Below are positions 16,180 to 24,802 of a stretch of 64,000 nucleotides of DNA, piece after piece (positions within the stretch are counted from its first letter, which is position 1; each line of letters begins with the position of its first letter). The notes beneath the pieces are model-generated. The model had not been told where the DNA came from and did not search any database. It saw nothing but the letters and a program-made list of their open reading frames with translations. The stretch comes from Novosphingobium indicum (GTDB lineage Bacteria; Pseudomonadota; Alphaproteobacteria; Sphingomonadales; Sphingomonadaceae): positions 179,015 through 243,014 of the forward strand of contig NZ_BMLK01000007.1 of the NCBI RefSeq assembly GCF_014645195.1, given 5' to 3'. Both the position numbers and the translations under genes were made by a program.

Positions 16180-16465
16180 ACAGCTGTCCCGCCTTGCTGC
16201 CATACGCACGCGCTTTCTGGAGCGGCTCGAAGCGCAACGTTTGGTGCTGGAGAGATCGTCACGGCTGGAAGGTGCAAACAGCGAAGTGCACGACATCGTG
16301 CACAAGATTGCCGGCATGGCCGGTTCTCTGGGCTTTCCGGACCTATCAGCGGCGGCCTCGGCGGTGGATATGCTGCTGGTGACCGACAATACGGTGAACT
16401 TGCCTGGAACGCCGCAATTCGATCGGCTGATGAAGCAAATCGAAGCGGACTTGGCCACTCGCTGA
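16172..16465 (+). CDS. Histidine phosphotransfer (Hpt) protein
   Basis: A 97-residue helical protein with the Hpt signature DIVHKIAGMAGSLGF. His44 is the expected phosphorylated residue, followed by the usual Lys and the Gly-x-Ala/Ser pattern. It closes the operon GH16-kinase-regulator-Hpt. A likely receiver is the REC domain of the PP2C phosphatase at 10.4-11.6 kb, by analogy with the Pseudomonas HptB-HsbR pair; this link is inference. Confidence 0.85.
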   Translation: MSEQLSRLAAIRTRFLERLEAQRLVLERSSRLEGANSEVHDIVHKIAGMAGSLGFPDLSAAASAVDMLLVTDNTVNLPGTPQFDRLMKQIEADLATR

Positions 16466-16564
16466 CGCGGGCTGGCGCAGAAATTTCATTTTCGGGGCAA
16501 TTGCGGCAGTGTCGCCCCGAGCCGTGGCGGTATCCGGTTATGCCGGTTACCTCCGGCTGATAAA

Positions 16565-16777
16565 CTATCCGGCCTTGTCGCGAGCGAAACCGGTCGTGTA
16601 GAGTTGGTTGGACTGGCTGACGGCCGCTGACAGGTCATCGGTGCGATCACGGAACCAGCCTTGCAGAGCCACAGCGAATATCATGCCAAAGCCAGCCAGA
16701 CCGAGGAATTCCGAAGAAAGTCCCTCCTTGGCCAACGGCTCCAGAACTTCGCCTCGCGCCCGGATCAATGGTTCCAA
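16565..16777 (-). CDS. Small hypothetical membrane protein (TTG start)
   Basis: A 70-residue candidate with one hydrophobic helix (FLGLAGFGMIFAVALQGWF, about 26-44) and polar ends. The frame is open further upstream to 16915, but that part runs antisense into the DUF202 gene. The TTG at 16777 has AGGAGA eight bases upstream, the best ribosome site in the region, so it is taken as the start. It is divergent from the DUF202 gene with 52 bases between. It matches no family I know. Confidence 0.45.
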   Translation of the reverse strand: MEPLIRARGEVLEPLAKEGLSSEFLGLAGFGMIFAVALQGWFRDRTDDLSAAVSQSNQLYTTGFARDKAG

Positions 16778-16829
16778 TTGTTCACGTCTCCTGGTTGAGG
16801 GGGCATAGGAAAGAAGGCGTAGCGCCGGC

Positions 16830-17201
16830 ATGGCTGAGAAAGAGGAGAAGCAGGAACTTGCCAAGGACCGCACCGATTGGGCGGAAGACCGTACGGTCAT
16901 GGCGAACGAGCGCACTTATGCTGGTTGGATAAGAACGGGCCTCGCAGCGGTCGGTATCGGCATCGGGTTCAATGCGCTCTTTGCCAAGGTCGATCCCGAA
17001 TGGCTGCCCAAGGCTCTGGCGAGCTGCTTTATCGGGGTCGGCATTCTCATCTTCGTTCTGGCGCGTGGAAAGGCCAGTTCGGTTCTGGACAGGCTCTCCG
17101 CGCACCGTGCTGATCCGCTGCCGCGCAGGCAGATCGACATCATCGCCGTTCTGCTTTCGCTGGCGAGCCTGTTGCTCATCGGGGCGCTCTGGATCATGTG
17201 A
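16830..17201 (+). CDS. DUF202 (YidH-type) membrane protein
   Basis: A 123-residue inner-membrane protein. A charged N-terminus (MAEKEEKQELAKDRTDWAEDRT) leads into the DUF202 hallmark NERTYAGWIRTGLA. Three TM helices follow (about 36-52, 64-82 and 102-121). DUF202 proteins are of unknown biochemical role. It is monocistronic. Downstream a strong hairpin lies between it and the convergent amidohydrolase gene. Confidence 0.85.
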   Translation: MAEKEEKQELAKDRTDWAEDRTVMANERTYAGWIRTGLAAVGIGIGFNALFAKVDPEWLPKALASCFIGVGILIFVLARGKASSVLDRLSAHRADPLPRRQIDIIAVLLSLASLLLIGALWIM

Positions 17202-17232
17202 CCGCGCAAGCTTTTCGACGGTCAGGAAGAAA

Positions 17233-17274
17233 GCCTGCGAAAGCGCTTCATGGATATGAAGCACCGTCGCAGGC
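17233..17274. terminator. Long hairpin between convergent genes
   Basis: The outer stem GCCTGCGA/TCGCAGGC (17233-17240 with 17267-17274) and inner stem GCTTCAT/ATGAAGC (17245-17251 with 17256-17262) form a nearly perfect 42-base stem-loop between the DUF202 and amidohydrolase stops. There is only a weak T-rich tail on the minus strand (GCTTTCTT). It is a probable transcription end or RNA-stabilising structure. Confidence 0.6.
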
Positions 17275-17289
17275 CCCTGTCCCAAGGGC

Positions 17290-18558
17290 TCAGAGAGCCA
17301 GATTGTACAGCCGTGCAGGATTGTCCTGCAGAATTTTTTTGCGAACCTCGAAGGGCTGATCTCCCAATGCCTCGACGATGTGCGATTGCACGTCGGGGTA
17401 CAGGGACGTGGGATGTGGGAAGTCGGTCTCGAACAGGATGTTATCGGTCCCGACGATATCGAGCTGCGTCTTGGGGCCGAGTTTTTCGAACCAGAAGGTG
17501 GTCCAGAAGTTCGAACGGAAGTATTCCCAGGGGCGCTTGCCCGGCAGGCTGGCGGGGGCGGGCAGCATTTCGTCGAACTGGTGCTCGAGCATTTCCAGCG
17601 CGAAGGGAACCCAGCCCATGCCGGCCTCGATCAGGCCGATCTTGAGATTGGGATAGCGGTCAAGCAGGCCGGAGACCATCCAGTTCCCTAGCGTTGCCGC
17701 GCAGGCCAGCGAGTGCATGATCGGCTGGATCGTCAGGCGCTTCTGGAAGGTGAAGCCATCCCAGATCACGGTGCCCGGATCGATCGCGGCGTTGATGTGG
17801 AAGTTGATCGACATGCCGGTCTCGTCGCACATCTCCAGCACATCGGCCCAGTGGTCGGTCATGTAGCCGGGAATACCGAACATCTCCGGCTTGTCGGGCA
17901 GAACGAAGCCCTTGAGCCCGCGGTCGATGCAGCGGCGCGCTTCGGCCTTCATCGCGGCTTTGTCCCAGTAGGGAAGGTGGGCCATGTTGAAGATCCGCTG
18001 GCCGGATTCCTCCTGATACTCCATCGAGGCGTCGTTGAAGATGCGCAGGATGTCGATGGCCAGTTCGTTGTCGCCGAGCGACATCAGCATGCCGGGCTGG
18101 GTCACACCGGAGTTCTGGAAGCAGATGTGCGCCCATACGCCCATGTCGTCCATGATCTGCAGGCGCGGCCTCACCTGATAGGCGGCGGGCAGTGATTCCT
18201 CGAGCGTGGGGAAGGCCAGCTTGCCGAGCAGCTTGTTGTAGTCCTTGCGGATTACATTGCCCCCGGTCGAGCCGCAGTTGCGCTCACCGATGTACCAGCG
18301 ATCCACGCCGTCGGTATCGCGGCGCAGATAGGGCACCTTGTCCTTGTACTTGGCGGGGGCACGCGACGTGAAGAGGTCGGGCGCTTCGGTGAAATGGGTG
18401 TCGCAGTCGACGATCTTGATGCCTTCGAGCAGCGGATGAAGGCCGCCGTTCTGGGTGGAGTAATCGACTTCGCGGATCGTGCCGCCGGGTGTGTAGCCTT
18501 CGGCTGCCCAGTATTTCCTGGCGGTCTCGGCAAGTTCAGTTGCATCGGCATCGGCCAT
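17290..18558 (-). CDS. Amidohydrolase-2 family metal-dependent hydrolase/decarboxylase
   Basis: A 422-residue TIM-barrel protein of the ACMSD-like amidohydrolase_2 group. The metal motif is DCDTHFTE (Asp51, Asp53, His55). Later conserved parts are HLPYWDKAAMKAEARR, the NFHINAA strand and the FETDFPHPTSLYP end with the catalytic Asp. Members are mostly decarboxylases or ring/C-C hydrolases of aromatic and CoA-linked acids. It is divergent from neither neighbour but sits downstream of a copy of the LysR-site sequence at 18655-18671, so it is probably under that LysR regulator. The substrate is unknown. Confidence 0.82.
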   Translation of the reverse strand: MADADATELAETARKYWAAEGYTPGGTIREVDYSTQNGGLHPLLEGIKIVDCDTHFTEAPDLFTSRAPAKYKDKVPYLRRDTDGVDRWYIGERNCGSTGGNVIRKDYNKLLGKLAFPTLEESLPAAYQVRPRLQIMDDMGVWAHICFQNSGVTQPGMLMSLGDNELAIDILRIFNDASMEYQEESGQRIFNMAHLPYWDKAAMKAEARRCIDRGLKGFVLPDKPEMFGIPGYMTDHWADVLEMCDETGMSINFHINAAIDPGTVIWDGFTFQKRLTIQPIMHSLACAATLGNWMVSGLLDRYPNLKIGLIEAGMGWVPFALEMLEHQFDEMLPAPASLPGKRPWEYFRSNFWTTFWFEKLGPKTQLDIVGTDNILFETDFPHPTSLYPDVQSHIVEALGDQPFEVRKKILQDNPARLYNLAL

Positions 18559-18654
18559 GACAGCTCTCCTCTCGCAGGTCTCGGACGCATCGGCAGTCGC
18601 TGCGCCCGGTGTGCATTCTGGCTACCGGGCCGGACCGCGGCGCGCCAATGCAAT

Positions 18655-18671
18655 TATAAGACTACGCTATA
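18655..18671. promoter_or_regulatory. Operator-like site A (TATA-N2-ACTAC-N2-TATA)
   Basis: This 17-base sequence has the form TATA-AG-ACTAC-GC-TATA and lies 97 bases before the amidohydrolase start, between it and the LysR gene. It is shared with site B at 19675-19691 and contains a T-N11-A core, the LysR-type pattern. It is a likely binding site of the LysR regulator encoded between the two copies. Confidence 0.6.
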
Positions 18672-18720
18672 GAGAACTTGAATAGAATGGTGGCGACGGG
18701 ATAGCCGCCGGGTCATCGGA

Positions 18721-19659
18721 TCAGAACAGCAACTGGATGTGCGAGGGGTTTCGTTCGGCTAGCTTGGCGGCTTCGGCTCTGACCATGTCCTTCACCCGCT
18801 CGAGCGCGCGCGGGTATTGGCCGCCGGGATAGGTGCCAAGGACCACGTGCCGGGTAAGCCGGTGGCCGGTGATCGGGGCATAGACCAGCGTCCCCTTTTC
18901 GGCCTCGTGCAAAACCGCCGAGTAGGGAAAGATGGAATAGCCGATCCCGGCTTCGACATAGGACTTCGTGAGCTGGAACGAGTCGGCGTATCGCGGAAAG
19001 TTGCACTTGCCGCCCGTCAGGCCGGAGAGGATATCGACCAGTGTGCGGATCGGTGGCGGATGATTGGGCGGGCTTGGGAGGATCAGCGGCAGCCGCGCCA
19101 ATTCCTCCACGCTCACGGGCTGGTCCGGCGACAGGCCTGACTCTGCTGCACCGCCAAGCACCAGTTCCTCGATAAACAGGTCCTCGATTTCGCAGCGCCA
19201 TTTCGTGTCCGTCGGCGGGGCGTTGAGCAGCGCGATATCGATTTCGCCGCGTTCGAGCGACTTCAGCATCTGCCCGGCCGATCCCTCGACGATATGCAGC
19301 GCCATGTTGGGAAAGGCCTCCGCGCGCTTTGCCAGCGAACTGGCCAATGCATCGATGGCGCTGGAGGGCATGCCGAGAACCACGCTGCCGCCAATCTGGC
19401 TGGAATGCGACTTGATTTCGTCCAGCGCCATTTCGAGCTGGCGCAGCGGGCCGAGAATGCGCGTGCGCAGCTCGAGGCCGTCACGGCTTAGGACCATGCC
19501 GTCGCGACGCCGGGTGAAGAGCGAGACGCCCAACTCCTCCTCGAGCAGCCGGATCTGCCGGCTCAGCGAAGGCTGGCTGAGGTTCACCTGCTCGGCGGTC
19601 GCGTTCAGCGAGCCGAATTCGGCAACCTGCAGGAAATAGCGCAAGCGGCGGATATCCAT
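18721..19659 (-). CDS. LysR-type transcriptional regulator
   Basis: A 312-residue DNA-binding regulator. The N-terminal winged HTH has the standard LysR order [32 protein letters not shown]. The effector domain (about 90-300) is of the periplasmic-binding type. It is divergent from the CaiB gene, with site B in the shared control region, and its stop precedes site A and the amidohydrolase gene. It most likely senses the island's substrate or an intermediate and controls the genes on both sides as well as itself. Confidence 0.92.
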   Translation of the reverse strand: MDIRRLRYFLQVAEFGSLNATAEQVNLSQPSLSRQIRLLEEELGVSLFTRRRDGMVLSRDGLELRTRILGPLRQLEMALDEIKSHSSQIGGSVVLGMPSSAIDALASSLAKRAEAFPNMALHIVEGSAGQMLKSLERGEIDIALLNAPPTDTKWRCEIEDLFIEELVLGGAAESGLSPDQPVSVEELARLPLILPSPPNHPPPIRTLVDILSGLTGGKCNFPRYADSFQLTKSYVEAGIGYSIFPYSAVLHEAEKGTLVYAPITGHRLTRHVVLGTYPGGQYPRALERVKDMVRAEAAKLAERNPSHIQLLF

Positions 19660-19674
19660 CGCGATCCTCTACCC

Positions 19675-19691
19675 TATAGAACTACCGTATA
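19675..19691. promoter_or_regulatory. Operator-like site B (TATA-N2-ACTAC-N2-TATA)
   Basis: The second copy of the 17-base sequence, TATA-GA-ACTAC-CG-TATA, starts 16 bases upstream of the LysR start codon and 110 bases before the CaiB gene. With site A the conserved bases are the two TATA ends and the central ACTAC. The position fits autoregulation plus control of the divergent catabolic operon. Confidence 0.6.
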
Positions 19692-19800
19692 TGTGGGCGC
19701 CGATTTTGAAATTGTCGATGGCGCGGCGGTCAAACTAGGGCAGGATCGGATATTCAGGCGCCCGTCGTGCGCCTGCCAGACAGATAATCGGGAGATCAGG

Positions 19801-21024
19801 ATGACTCGGGTGATGGAGGGCATTCGCGTCCTCGAAGTGGCGCAATACACGTTCGTGCCGGCAGCGGGTGCCGTCATGGCGGACTGGGGCGCGGACGTGA
19901 TCAAGATCGAGCACCCGGTGCGCGGGGATGCCCAGCGCGGTTTCCTGCGCGTGGGCAGTGTGCCTGTGACGCCCGACCGCAACACGGTGATGGAGCACCC
20001 CAATCGCGGCAAGCGCAGCGTCGGCGTGGATGTTTCCAGCGAGGAGGGGCGCGAACTCATCTACCGCATCGCCTGCACCGCAGACGTGTTTCTGACCAAC
20101 TACCTTCCCGAGGTGCGGCAGAAGCTGCAGATCGACGTCGAGCATATCCGGGCGGTGAACCCCGACATCATCTATGCGCGGGGGAGTGCTTTTGGCGACA
20201 AGGGGCCGGAAAGGCGGCTCGGCGGGTTCGACAGCACGGCGTTCTGGAACCGTGGCGGGATCGGCTACGCACTGACGCCCGAGGAGCTTCCCGGCGTGAT
20301 GTCGCAGGGCATCCCCGCTTTCGGCGATACAATCGGCGGGATGAACATTGCCGGCGGTATTGCTGCAGCCTTGCTGCACCGCGAGCGGACCGGAAAGGCG
20401 ACTGAAGTCGACGTCTCGTTGATGAGTACGGCGGCCTGGGCCATGGCCTCCAGCCTCAGCCTGACGATGGAAACCGGTGCGCAGTTGCGCTCTCCCTATC
20501 CCGGTTCGGGGCCGACGCCGGGCAATCCGTTCATGGGCAATTTCCGAACGTCCGACGGTGGCACGATCAACTTGTGCATGATCACGCCCGGCCCCTACAT
20601 CCGCGATACCTTCGAGCATCTGGGACTGGCGGAAGCGGCCGATGATCCGCGCTTTGCCGAAGTATCGGATCTGATGGCGAACTGGGAAGCGGCCGGAGCC
20701 ATGGTGACCCAAGCCATCGCCAGCAAACCTTTCGCCCACTGGCGGGAGCATCTCAAGTCGCTGAAAGGCCAGTGGGCGCCAGCGCAGAGCCAGACGGACG
20801 TCGTCACGGACGAGCAGACCCTGGCAAACGACACGATCGTCGAGGTCGAGGGATCGGGTGGTGAGCCGATCCGGCTGATCCGCAATCCGGTCCAGTTCGA
20901 CCATGCGCCGGTGCAGACGACCCGCGCACCGCAGGCCTCCGAACATACCGAGATGTTCCTGATGGAACTGGGGCTGGAATGGGAGGAGATCGAGAGTCTG
21001 AAGGCCAAGGGAGCCATCGCATGA
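19801..21024 (+). CDS. Family III CoA transferase (CaiB/BaiF)
   Basis: A 407-residue enzyme that moves CoA between carboxylic acids without a covalent intermediate of class I type. It starts in family style ([16 protein letters not shown]) with the [10 protein letters not shown] region. The predicted catalytic Asp144 lies in GGFDSTAFW. The C-terminal part is complete. The ATG at 19801 has GGGAGATCAG upstream; a longer frame from 19693 would run through the operator. It overlaps the next gene by 4 bases (ATGA). It probably activates the organic acid released by the coupled beta-diketone hydrolase or a related acid of the pathway. Confidence 0.92.
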   Translation: MTRVMEGIRVLEVAQYTFVPAAGAVMADWGADVIKIEHPVRGDAQRGFLRVGSVPVTPDRNTVMEHPNRGKRSVGVDVSSEEGRELIYRIACTADVFLTNYLPEVRQKLQIDVEHIRAVNPDIIYARGSAFGDKGPERRLGGFDSTAFWNRGGIGYALTPEELPGVMSQGIPAFGDTIGGMNIAGGIAAALLHRERTGKATEVDVSLMSTAAWAMASSLSLTMETGAQLRSPYPGSGPTPGNPFMGNFRTSDGGTINLCMITPGPYIRDTFEHLGLAEAADDPRFAEVSDLMANWEAAGAMVTQAIASKPFAHWREHLKSLKGQWAPAQSQTDVVTDEQTLANDTIVEVEGSGGEPIRLIRNPVQFDHAPVQTTRAPQASEHTEMFLMELGLEWEEIESLKAKGAIA

Positions 21025-21788
21025 CGGCTTTTGCGGACTACGGCGAGAAGTACTCTGGCATTGCCATGTCCCGCGAAGGCGGGGTGCTGGAAATGACGAT
21101 TCATACGCGCGGCGGTCCCGCGAAGTGGGGCTCCTCGCCCGATTGCCTTCACGCCGAACTGGGCGATGCCTTTCTTGATGTGGCGCGCGATCCGGAAAAC
21201 CGCGTCGTGATCCTCACTGGTACGGGTGACAGCTTCCTTGCCGGGTTCGATCCTGCTTTTGCGTTTCCCGAACCCGATCTCGCTTCGATGTGGCCGCGCA
21301 TTTACGACGAGGGCAACAGCTTGCTGCAGAACCTGCTGGCGATCCCGGTGCCGATGATCGCGGCCGTCAACGGACCTGCGCTGATCCATGCCGAGATCGC
21401 CGTCCTGTGCGACATCGTTCTGGCAGCCGAGACTGCGGAATTCGCCGATCTCGCGCATTTTCCCAATGGCACGGTGCCGGGCGACGGGGTCCACGTGGTC
21501 TGGCCCATGCTGCTCGGCCCCAATCGCGGTCGCTATTTCCTGCTGACCGGCGAGCGCATCGGCGCGCAGGAGGCACAGCGCCTCGGGTTCGTGGCCGAAG
21601 TCCTGCCGGGTGAAGAGCTGCTCATCCGTGCGCGGACGCTCGCGCAGCAGATCGCCGCAGCACCGACGGGCGCACTGCGCTATACCCGCTCGCTGCTCGT
21701 GCGCGAGCTGCGCCGGCGGATGCAGGACGAACTGGCGAGCGGCCTTGCCCACGAGGCGCTGGCAACGCTGGTATCCTATCCGAAGTAG
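21021..21788 (+). CDS. Crotonase-fold beta-diketone hydrolase, 6-oxocamphor hydrolase-like
   Basis: A 255-residue crotonase-superfamily protein. The two glutamates of enoyl-CoA hydratases are absent. Instead it has His123 ([14 protein letters not shown]), His146 ([10 protein letters not shown]) and Asp155 ([11 protein letters not shown]). These correspond, with an offset of one, to His122, His145 and Asp154 of Rhodococcus 6-oxocamphor hydrolase, and the surrounding residues ([18 protein letters not shown]) also fit that enzyme. Such hydrolases open cyclic 1,3-diketones by retro-Claisen cleavage. It is coupled to the CoA transferase by an ATGA overlap, which suits an acid-yielding reaction. 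The homology is recognised from memory and the substrate is unknown. Confidence 0.75.
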   Translation: MTAFADYGEKYSGIAMSREGGVLEMTIHTRGGPAKWGSSPDCLHAELGDAFLDVARDPENRVVILTGTGDSFLAGFDPAFAFPEPDLASMWPRIYDEGNSLLQNLLAIPVPMIAAVNGPALIHAEIAVLCDIVLAAETAEFADLAHFPNGTVPGDGVHVVWPMLLGPNRGRYFLLTGERIGAQEAQRLGFVAEVLPGEELLIRARTLAQQIAAAPTGALRYTRSLLVRELRRRMQDELASGLAHEALATLVSYPK

Positions 21789-21792
21789 CCGG

Positions 21793-22764
21793 TCAGGTCT
21801 CCATCCGGCCCTTCATGCTGAGACGCCAATCGGGCGGGAACTGGCGGTCGTTGTCCTTGACGGCGTTCGCCAGTCCTTTCTCGAACGTCTCGGCATCGAC
21901 CCCGATGGAGGTGTCGGCGTCTGGCTTCACCATGGGCAGCATCGATTCCAGCCAGCCGGCCATGATCGAACCCATGTATTCGCCCTGCTGCTGCTTGAAG
22001 ACCTCGAAGAACATCTTCTGCATCACCACGGTGTCGACCGGGCGGTTGCGCGCGCAGGCGAGGGCGTACTTCATCGTCTCGTCCTCCAGTTTCTCGCGCG
22101 GGACGACCGAGTTGACGAAGTGCAGCTCCTTCATCTCCTGCGCCGTGAAGGGGCGCCCTGTGAAGACCATCTCCATGAACGGTCTGAGGCCCATCATCAG
22201 CGCCCACTGCCACATGCGCGCGGCCCAGCCGACGTAGCGGAAGGCGGAGTGCCCGAAAAGCGCATCGTCCGACGAGACGATGATGTCCGCATCGGCGCAT
22301 TGGTAGAAGTGCCAGCCGTAGCAGTAGCCTTTGCACTCGACGATGGAGATCTTCTTGAAATCCTGCAGGCTGCGCAAGCCCGCGTTGGAATTGGCGTAGA
22401 GATTGGTGATGTTGGCGAGATAGCGGAACGAGCCCTTGGGCGGGTAGTTCACGTCCTCGTCCTCGCCAATGCGGAATTCGGGAAGGCAGGAATAGTCGGG
22501 ATTGTCGTTCCACATCCCGTCCATTTCGGGAAGGTCGGCCCCGCTGCCGAGATGCTTGCCGATACCGCGCACAATCAGTACCTTGACGTCGTCGTCCACG
22601 TTGGCGCGGGTGACCAGATCGGCAAAACGCTGGCGTGCGGCGATAGTGGGCGCATTGAGCGCATCGGGCCGGTTCAGCGTGATCGTGGCGATCTTGGTCA
22701 CCGGGTCCTTTTCGTAGAGAACGATGTCCTCCGCCGGTGGGCGTTTGTCTGTGCTGGTGCCCAT
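21793..22764 (-). CDS. Atypical enoyl-CoA hydratase/isomerase family protein
   Basis: A 323-residue crotonase-superfamily protein, longer than usual. The start region ITLNRPDALNAPT and the oxyanion-type segments (GKHLGSGADL; VECKGYCYGWHFYQCADADI) are recognisable. The stretch that normally carries the catalytic Glu (FG.PE...G) reads FGHSAFRYVGWAARMW, so neither standard Glu is seen. An extra segment at about 90-120 and a long C-terminal tail add length. It is convergent with the 6-oxocamphor hydrolase-like gene with 4 bases between. The exact reaction, whether hydration, isomerisation or C-C cleavage, is open. Confidence 0.8.
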   Translation of the reverse strand: MGTSTDKRPPAEDIVLYEKDPVTKIATITLNRPDALNAPTIAARQRFADLVTRANVDDDVKVLIVRGIGKHLGSGADLPEMDGMWNDNPDYSCLPEFRIGEDEDVNYPPKGSFRYLANITNLYANSNAGLRSLQDFKKISIVECKGYCYGWHFYQCADADIIVSSDDALFGHSAFRYVGWAARMWQWALMMGLRPFMEMVFTGRPFTAQEMKELHFVNSVVPREKLEDETMKYALACARNRPVDTVVMQKMFFEVFKQQQGEYMGSIMAGWLESMLPMVKPDADTSIGVDAETFEKGLANAVKDNDRQFPPDWRLSMKGRMET

Positions 22765-22979
22765 CGGCGTTTCCTTCCTGCTGTGGTGTGTCGCTGTCGG
22801 GGCTAGAAGATGGTATGAGCCCGGGGAAACGTGATTGTCTGGAACGAACCTGAGACTTGTTCTGTGCGGCCAATGCCCTTGCGCAGGACGCGTTCCACAG
22901 ACAGAGTTTTTGATATTCGACGCGCCCCGGCATGACCGGAAAAGAAATACAAGGCGCGGCGAGGAGGAGAGAGACGCTA

Positions 22980-23693
22980 ATGGAAAGCCATACCGCGCAG
23001 CTACCTGTTATCTTCGATCCTTCTCGGCCGATCAGCCGGGCGACCCAGGCTAAAGGCAGCCGTACGCCGATGCCGGGCCACAACCAGCGCCAGCGCAGGT
23101 CCATCATCCTCGCCACGATCCGTCGTTTGTTGACGGAGGAGGGGCTTGAAGGCGTTACCGTGCGTCGCATCGCCGAGCAGTCGGGCCATGCGGTCCAGAC
23201 CATCTACAATCTGGTGGGCCCCCGCGATCTCGCGATAACCGAGGCCATCCACGAGTATTCGATCTACGTGAACCTCACCGCCACGCCAGATCCTTTCGAT
23301 CCGGAAGCGCCTGCAGCCATGCTGGACCGGGAGCTGACCTCGATCCGCATCAATCCCGATTTCTGCCGCAACGTGTGCCGGATCTATTTCACGGATTCAC
23401 GCCAGATCTTCTATGATTTCCGTGAGCGGCAGCAAAAGACCCTTCACCGGTTCCTGCTCGAACAGCAACGGGCCGGGGTAATCCGGAGCGACATCAGCGC
23501 GCGGGGCCTGGCGGAACAGCTGATGACGTACCTTGGCGCCTCCTGTGTCGAATGGGCGGACGGCTGTTTCGATTTCGAGGAACTGCGCGAGCGGCTCTGC
23601 AACGGGTACGAGACGCTGATGACCGGGGCGGTCAGCCGCGGTGAGTTGCGGATCAGCCGGGACACCATGACGGTAGACAGCCTTTACGCCTGA
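22980..23693 (+). CDS. TetR-family transcriptional regulator
   Basis: A 237-residue repressor. The HTH (about 40-80) reads RRSIILATIRRLLTEEGLEGVTVRRIAEQSGHAVQTIYNLVG. The C-terminal ligand domain is unassigned. The ATG at 22980 follows a strong GGAGGAGAGAG site; an upstream ATG at 22932 lacks one. It is divergent from the atypical crotonase gene and precedes the SDR-P450 operon, so one or both are likely targets. Its ligand may be an acyl-CoA or pathway intermediate, as in other catabolic TetR proteins. Confidence 0.88.
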   Translation: MESHTAQLPVIFDPSRPISRATQAKGSRTPMPGHNQRQRRSIILATIRRLLTEEGLEGVTVRRIAEQSGHAVQTIYNLVGPRDLAITEAIHEYSIYVNLTATPDPFDPEAPAAMLDRELTSIRINPDFCRNVCRIYFTDSRQIFYDFRERQQKTLHRFLLEQQRAGVIRSDISARGLAEQLMTYLGASCVEWADGCFDFEELRERLCNGYETLMTGAVSRGELRISRDTMTVDSLYA

Positions 23694-23857
23694 ACAGGCT
23701 GGAACAGGGCCCGGCACGTGTTCTTGCATTGCCGGGCCGCGCTGACCTGCACCGGTTGAGCGGCATTGAAACCGGATGATACGCAAGGCCTTCGTTATTT
23801 GCGGGGGTGACATTTGCAGACCGGTCTATTCGCATATCGCCGCGTGGCAGGATCCGT

Positions 23858-24802
23858 ATGAGCGGGGATTACCGTTTCGACGGGCGCGTAGCCGTCGTGA
23901 CCGGCGCCGGGGGCAACCCCAGCCTTGGCCGGGCCCATGCGATGCTGCTGGCAGGGCGCGGTGCCAGTGTCGTGGTGAACGACATCGGCTTCGATCCCGA
24001 AACGCCCGGCTACGAAGGCCGCGCCAGCGCCGAAGCGGTGGCCGCCGAAATCCGCGAGGCCGGCGGCAAGGCAGTCGCCAGCACAGCATCGGTCGCAAGC
24101 GAGGAAGGCGGCGGCGCGATTGTGGACGCCGCACTTCAGGCGTTCGGTCGGATCGACGTTCTCGTGAACAACGCCGGAATTTCCATCGGTGCCGCTTTCG
24201 ACAAGATGACATCGCGGGATTTTGAGCGGCACATCCAGATCAACCTTATGGGGGCCTACTACTGCTGCCGGGCAGCATGGCCCCACATGAAGGCGCAGGG
24301 TTTCGGCCGGATCGTCAACACGACGTCAGCCTCGATGACCGGGTTCGCCGATCAGGCGGCCTATGCCACCAGCAAGGGCGGCTTGTGGTCTCTCACCCGC
24401 GCTTTGGCCGCCGAAGGCGCCGGGCTGGGGATCCACGTCAATGCGCTCAGTCCGGGGGCTTTCACCCGCATGGTTTCGGCCATGCTGCAGGAGGATTCCC
24501 CCATGCTGCAGCATTCGCGCGAACACTTGCCGGCAGAGCTGTCCTCTCCGGCGCTGGCCTGGCTCTGCCATGAGGCCTGTGAGGCCAATGGCGAATGCAT
24601 CGATTCCGTGGGCGGGGCTGTGCAGCGCACCTTCATTGCCCGGACCCAGGGCATCGCGTCGCCCTGCTTAACGATCGAGGATGTCGCGGCGCGGTGGAAC
24701 GCCATCGTTGCCGAGGATGGCGCAGAGACTGTGGGCCTCGCTTCCTTCGACACATCCGACTGGAAAATCCGGCCCTATGCCGTGGAGAACCAAGATGCCT
24801 GA
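23858..24802 (+). CDS. Short-chain dehydrogenase, MFE-2/hydroxyacyl-CoA dehydrogenase-like
   Basis: A 314-residue NAD(P)-dependent oxidoreductase. The cofactor loop is GAGGNPSLGRA, followed by VVVNDIG, the pattern of multifunctional (3R)-hydroxyacyl-CoA dehydrogenases. The NNAG motif and catalytic TSAS...YATSK are present. A C-terminal extension of about 70 residues follows the core fold. The start at 23858 gives MSGDYRFDGRVAVVTG, and the extra frame before it is non-conserved. It overlaps the P450 gene by 8 bases. It probably oxidises a ring or side-chain alcohol. Confidence 0.88.
   Translation: MSGDYRFDGRVAVVTGAGGNPSLGRAHAMLLAGRGASVVVNDIGFDPETPGYEGRASAEAVAAEIREAGGKAVASTASVASEEGGGAIVDAALQAFGRIDVLVNNAGISIGAAFDKMTSRDFERHIQINLMGAYYCCRAAWPHMKAQGFGRIVNTTSASMTGFADQAAYATSKGGLWSLTRALAAEGAGLGIHVNALSPGAFTRMVSAMLQEDSPMLQHSREHLPAELSSPALAWLCHEACEANGECIDSVGGAVQRTFIARTQGIASPCLTIEDVAARWNAIVAEDGAETVGLASFDTSDWKIRPYAVENQDA

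Noticed and set aside
15151..16458. 435-codon antisense frame over the kinase, regulator and Hpt genes
   Set aside because: Covered by three well-defined genes with catalytic residues on the plus strand.
19735..20946. 403-codon antisense frame over the CoA transferase
   Set aside because: Shadow of a CaiB enzyme with an intact catalytic Asp; no protein-like features.
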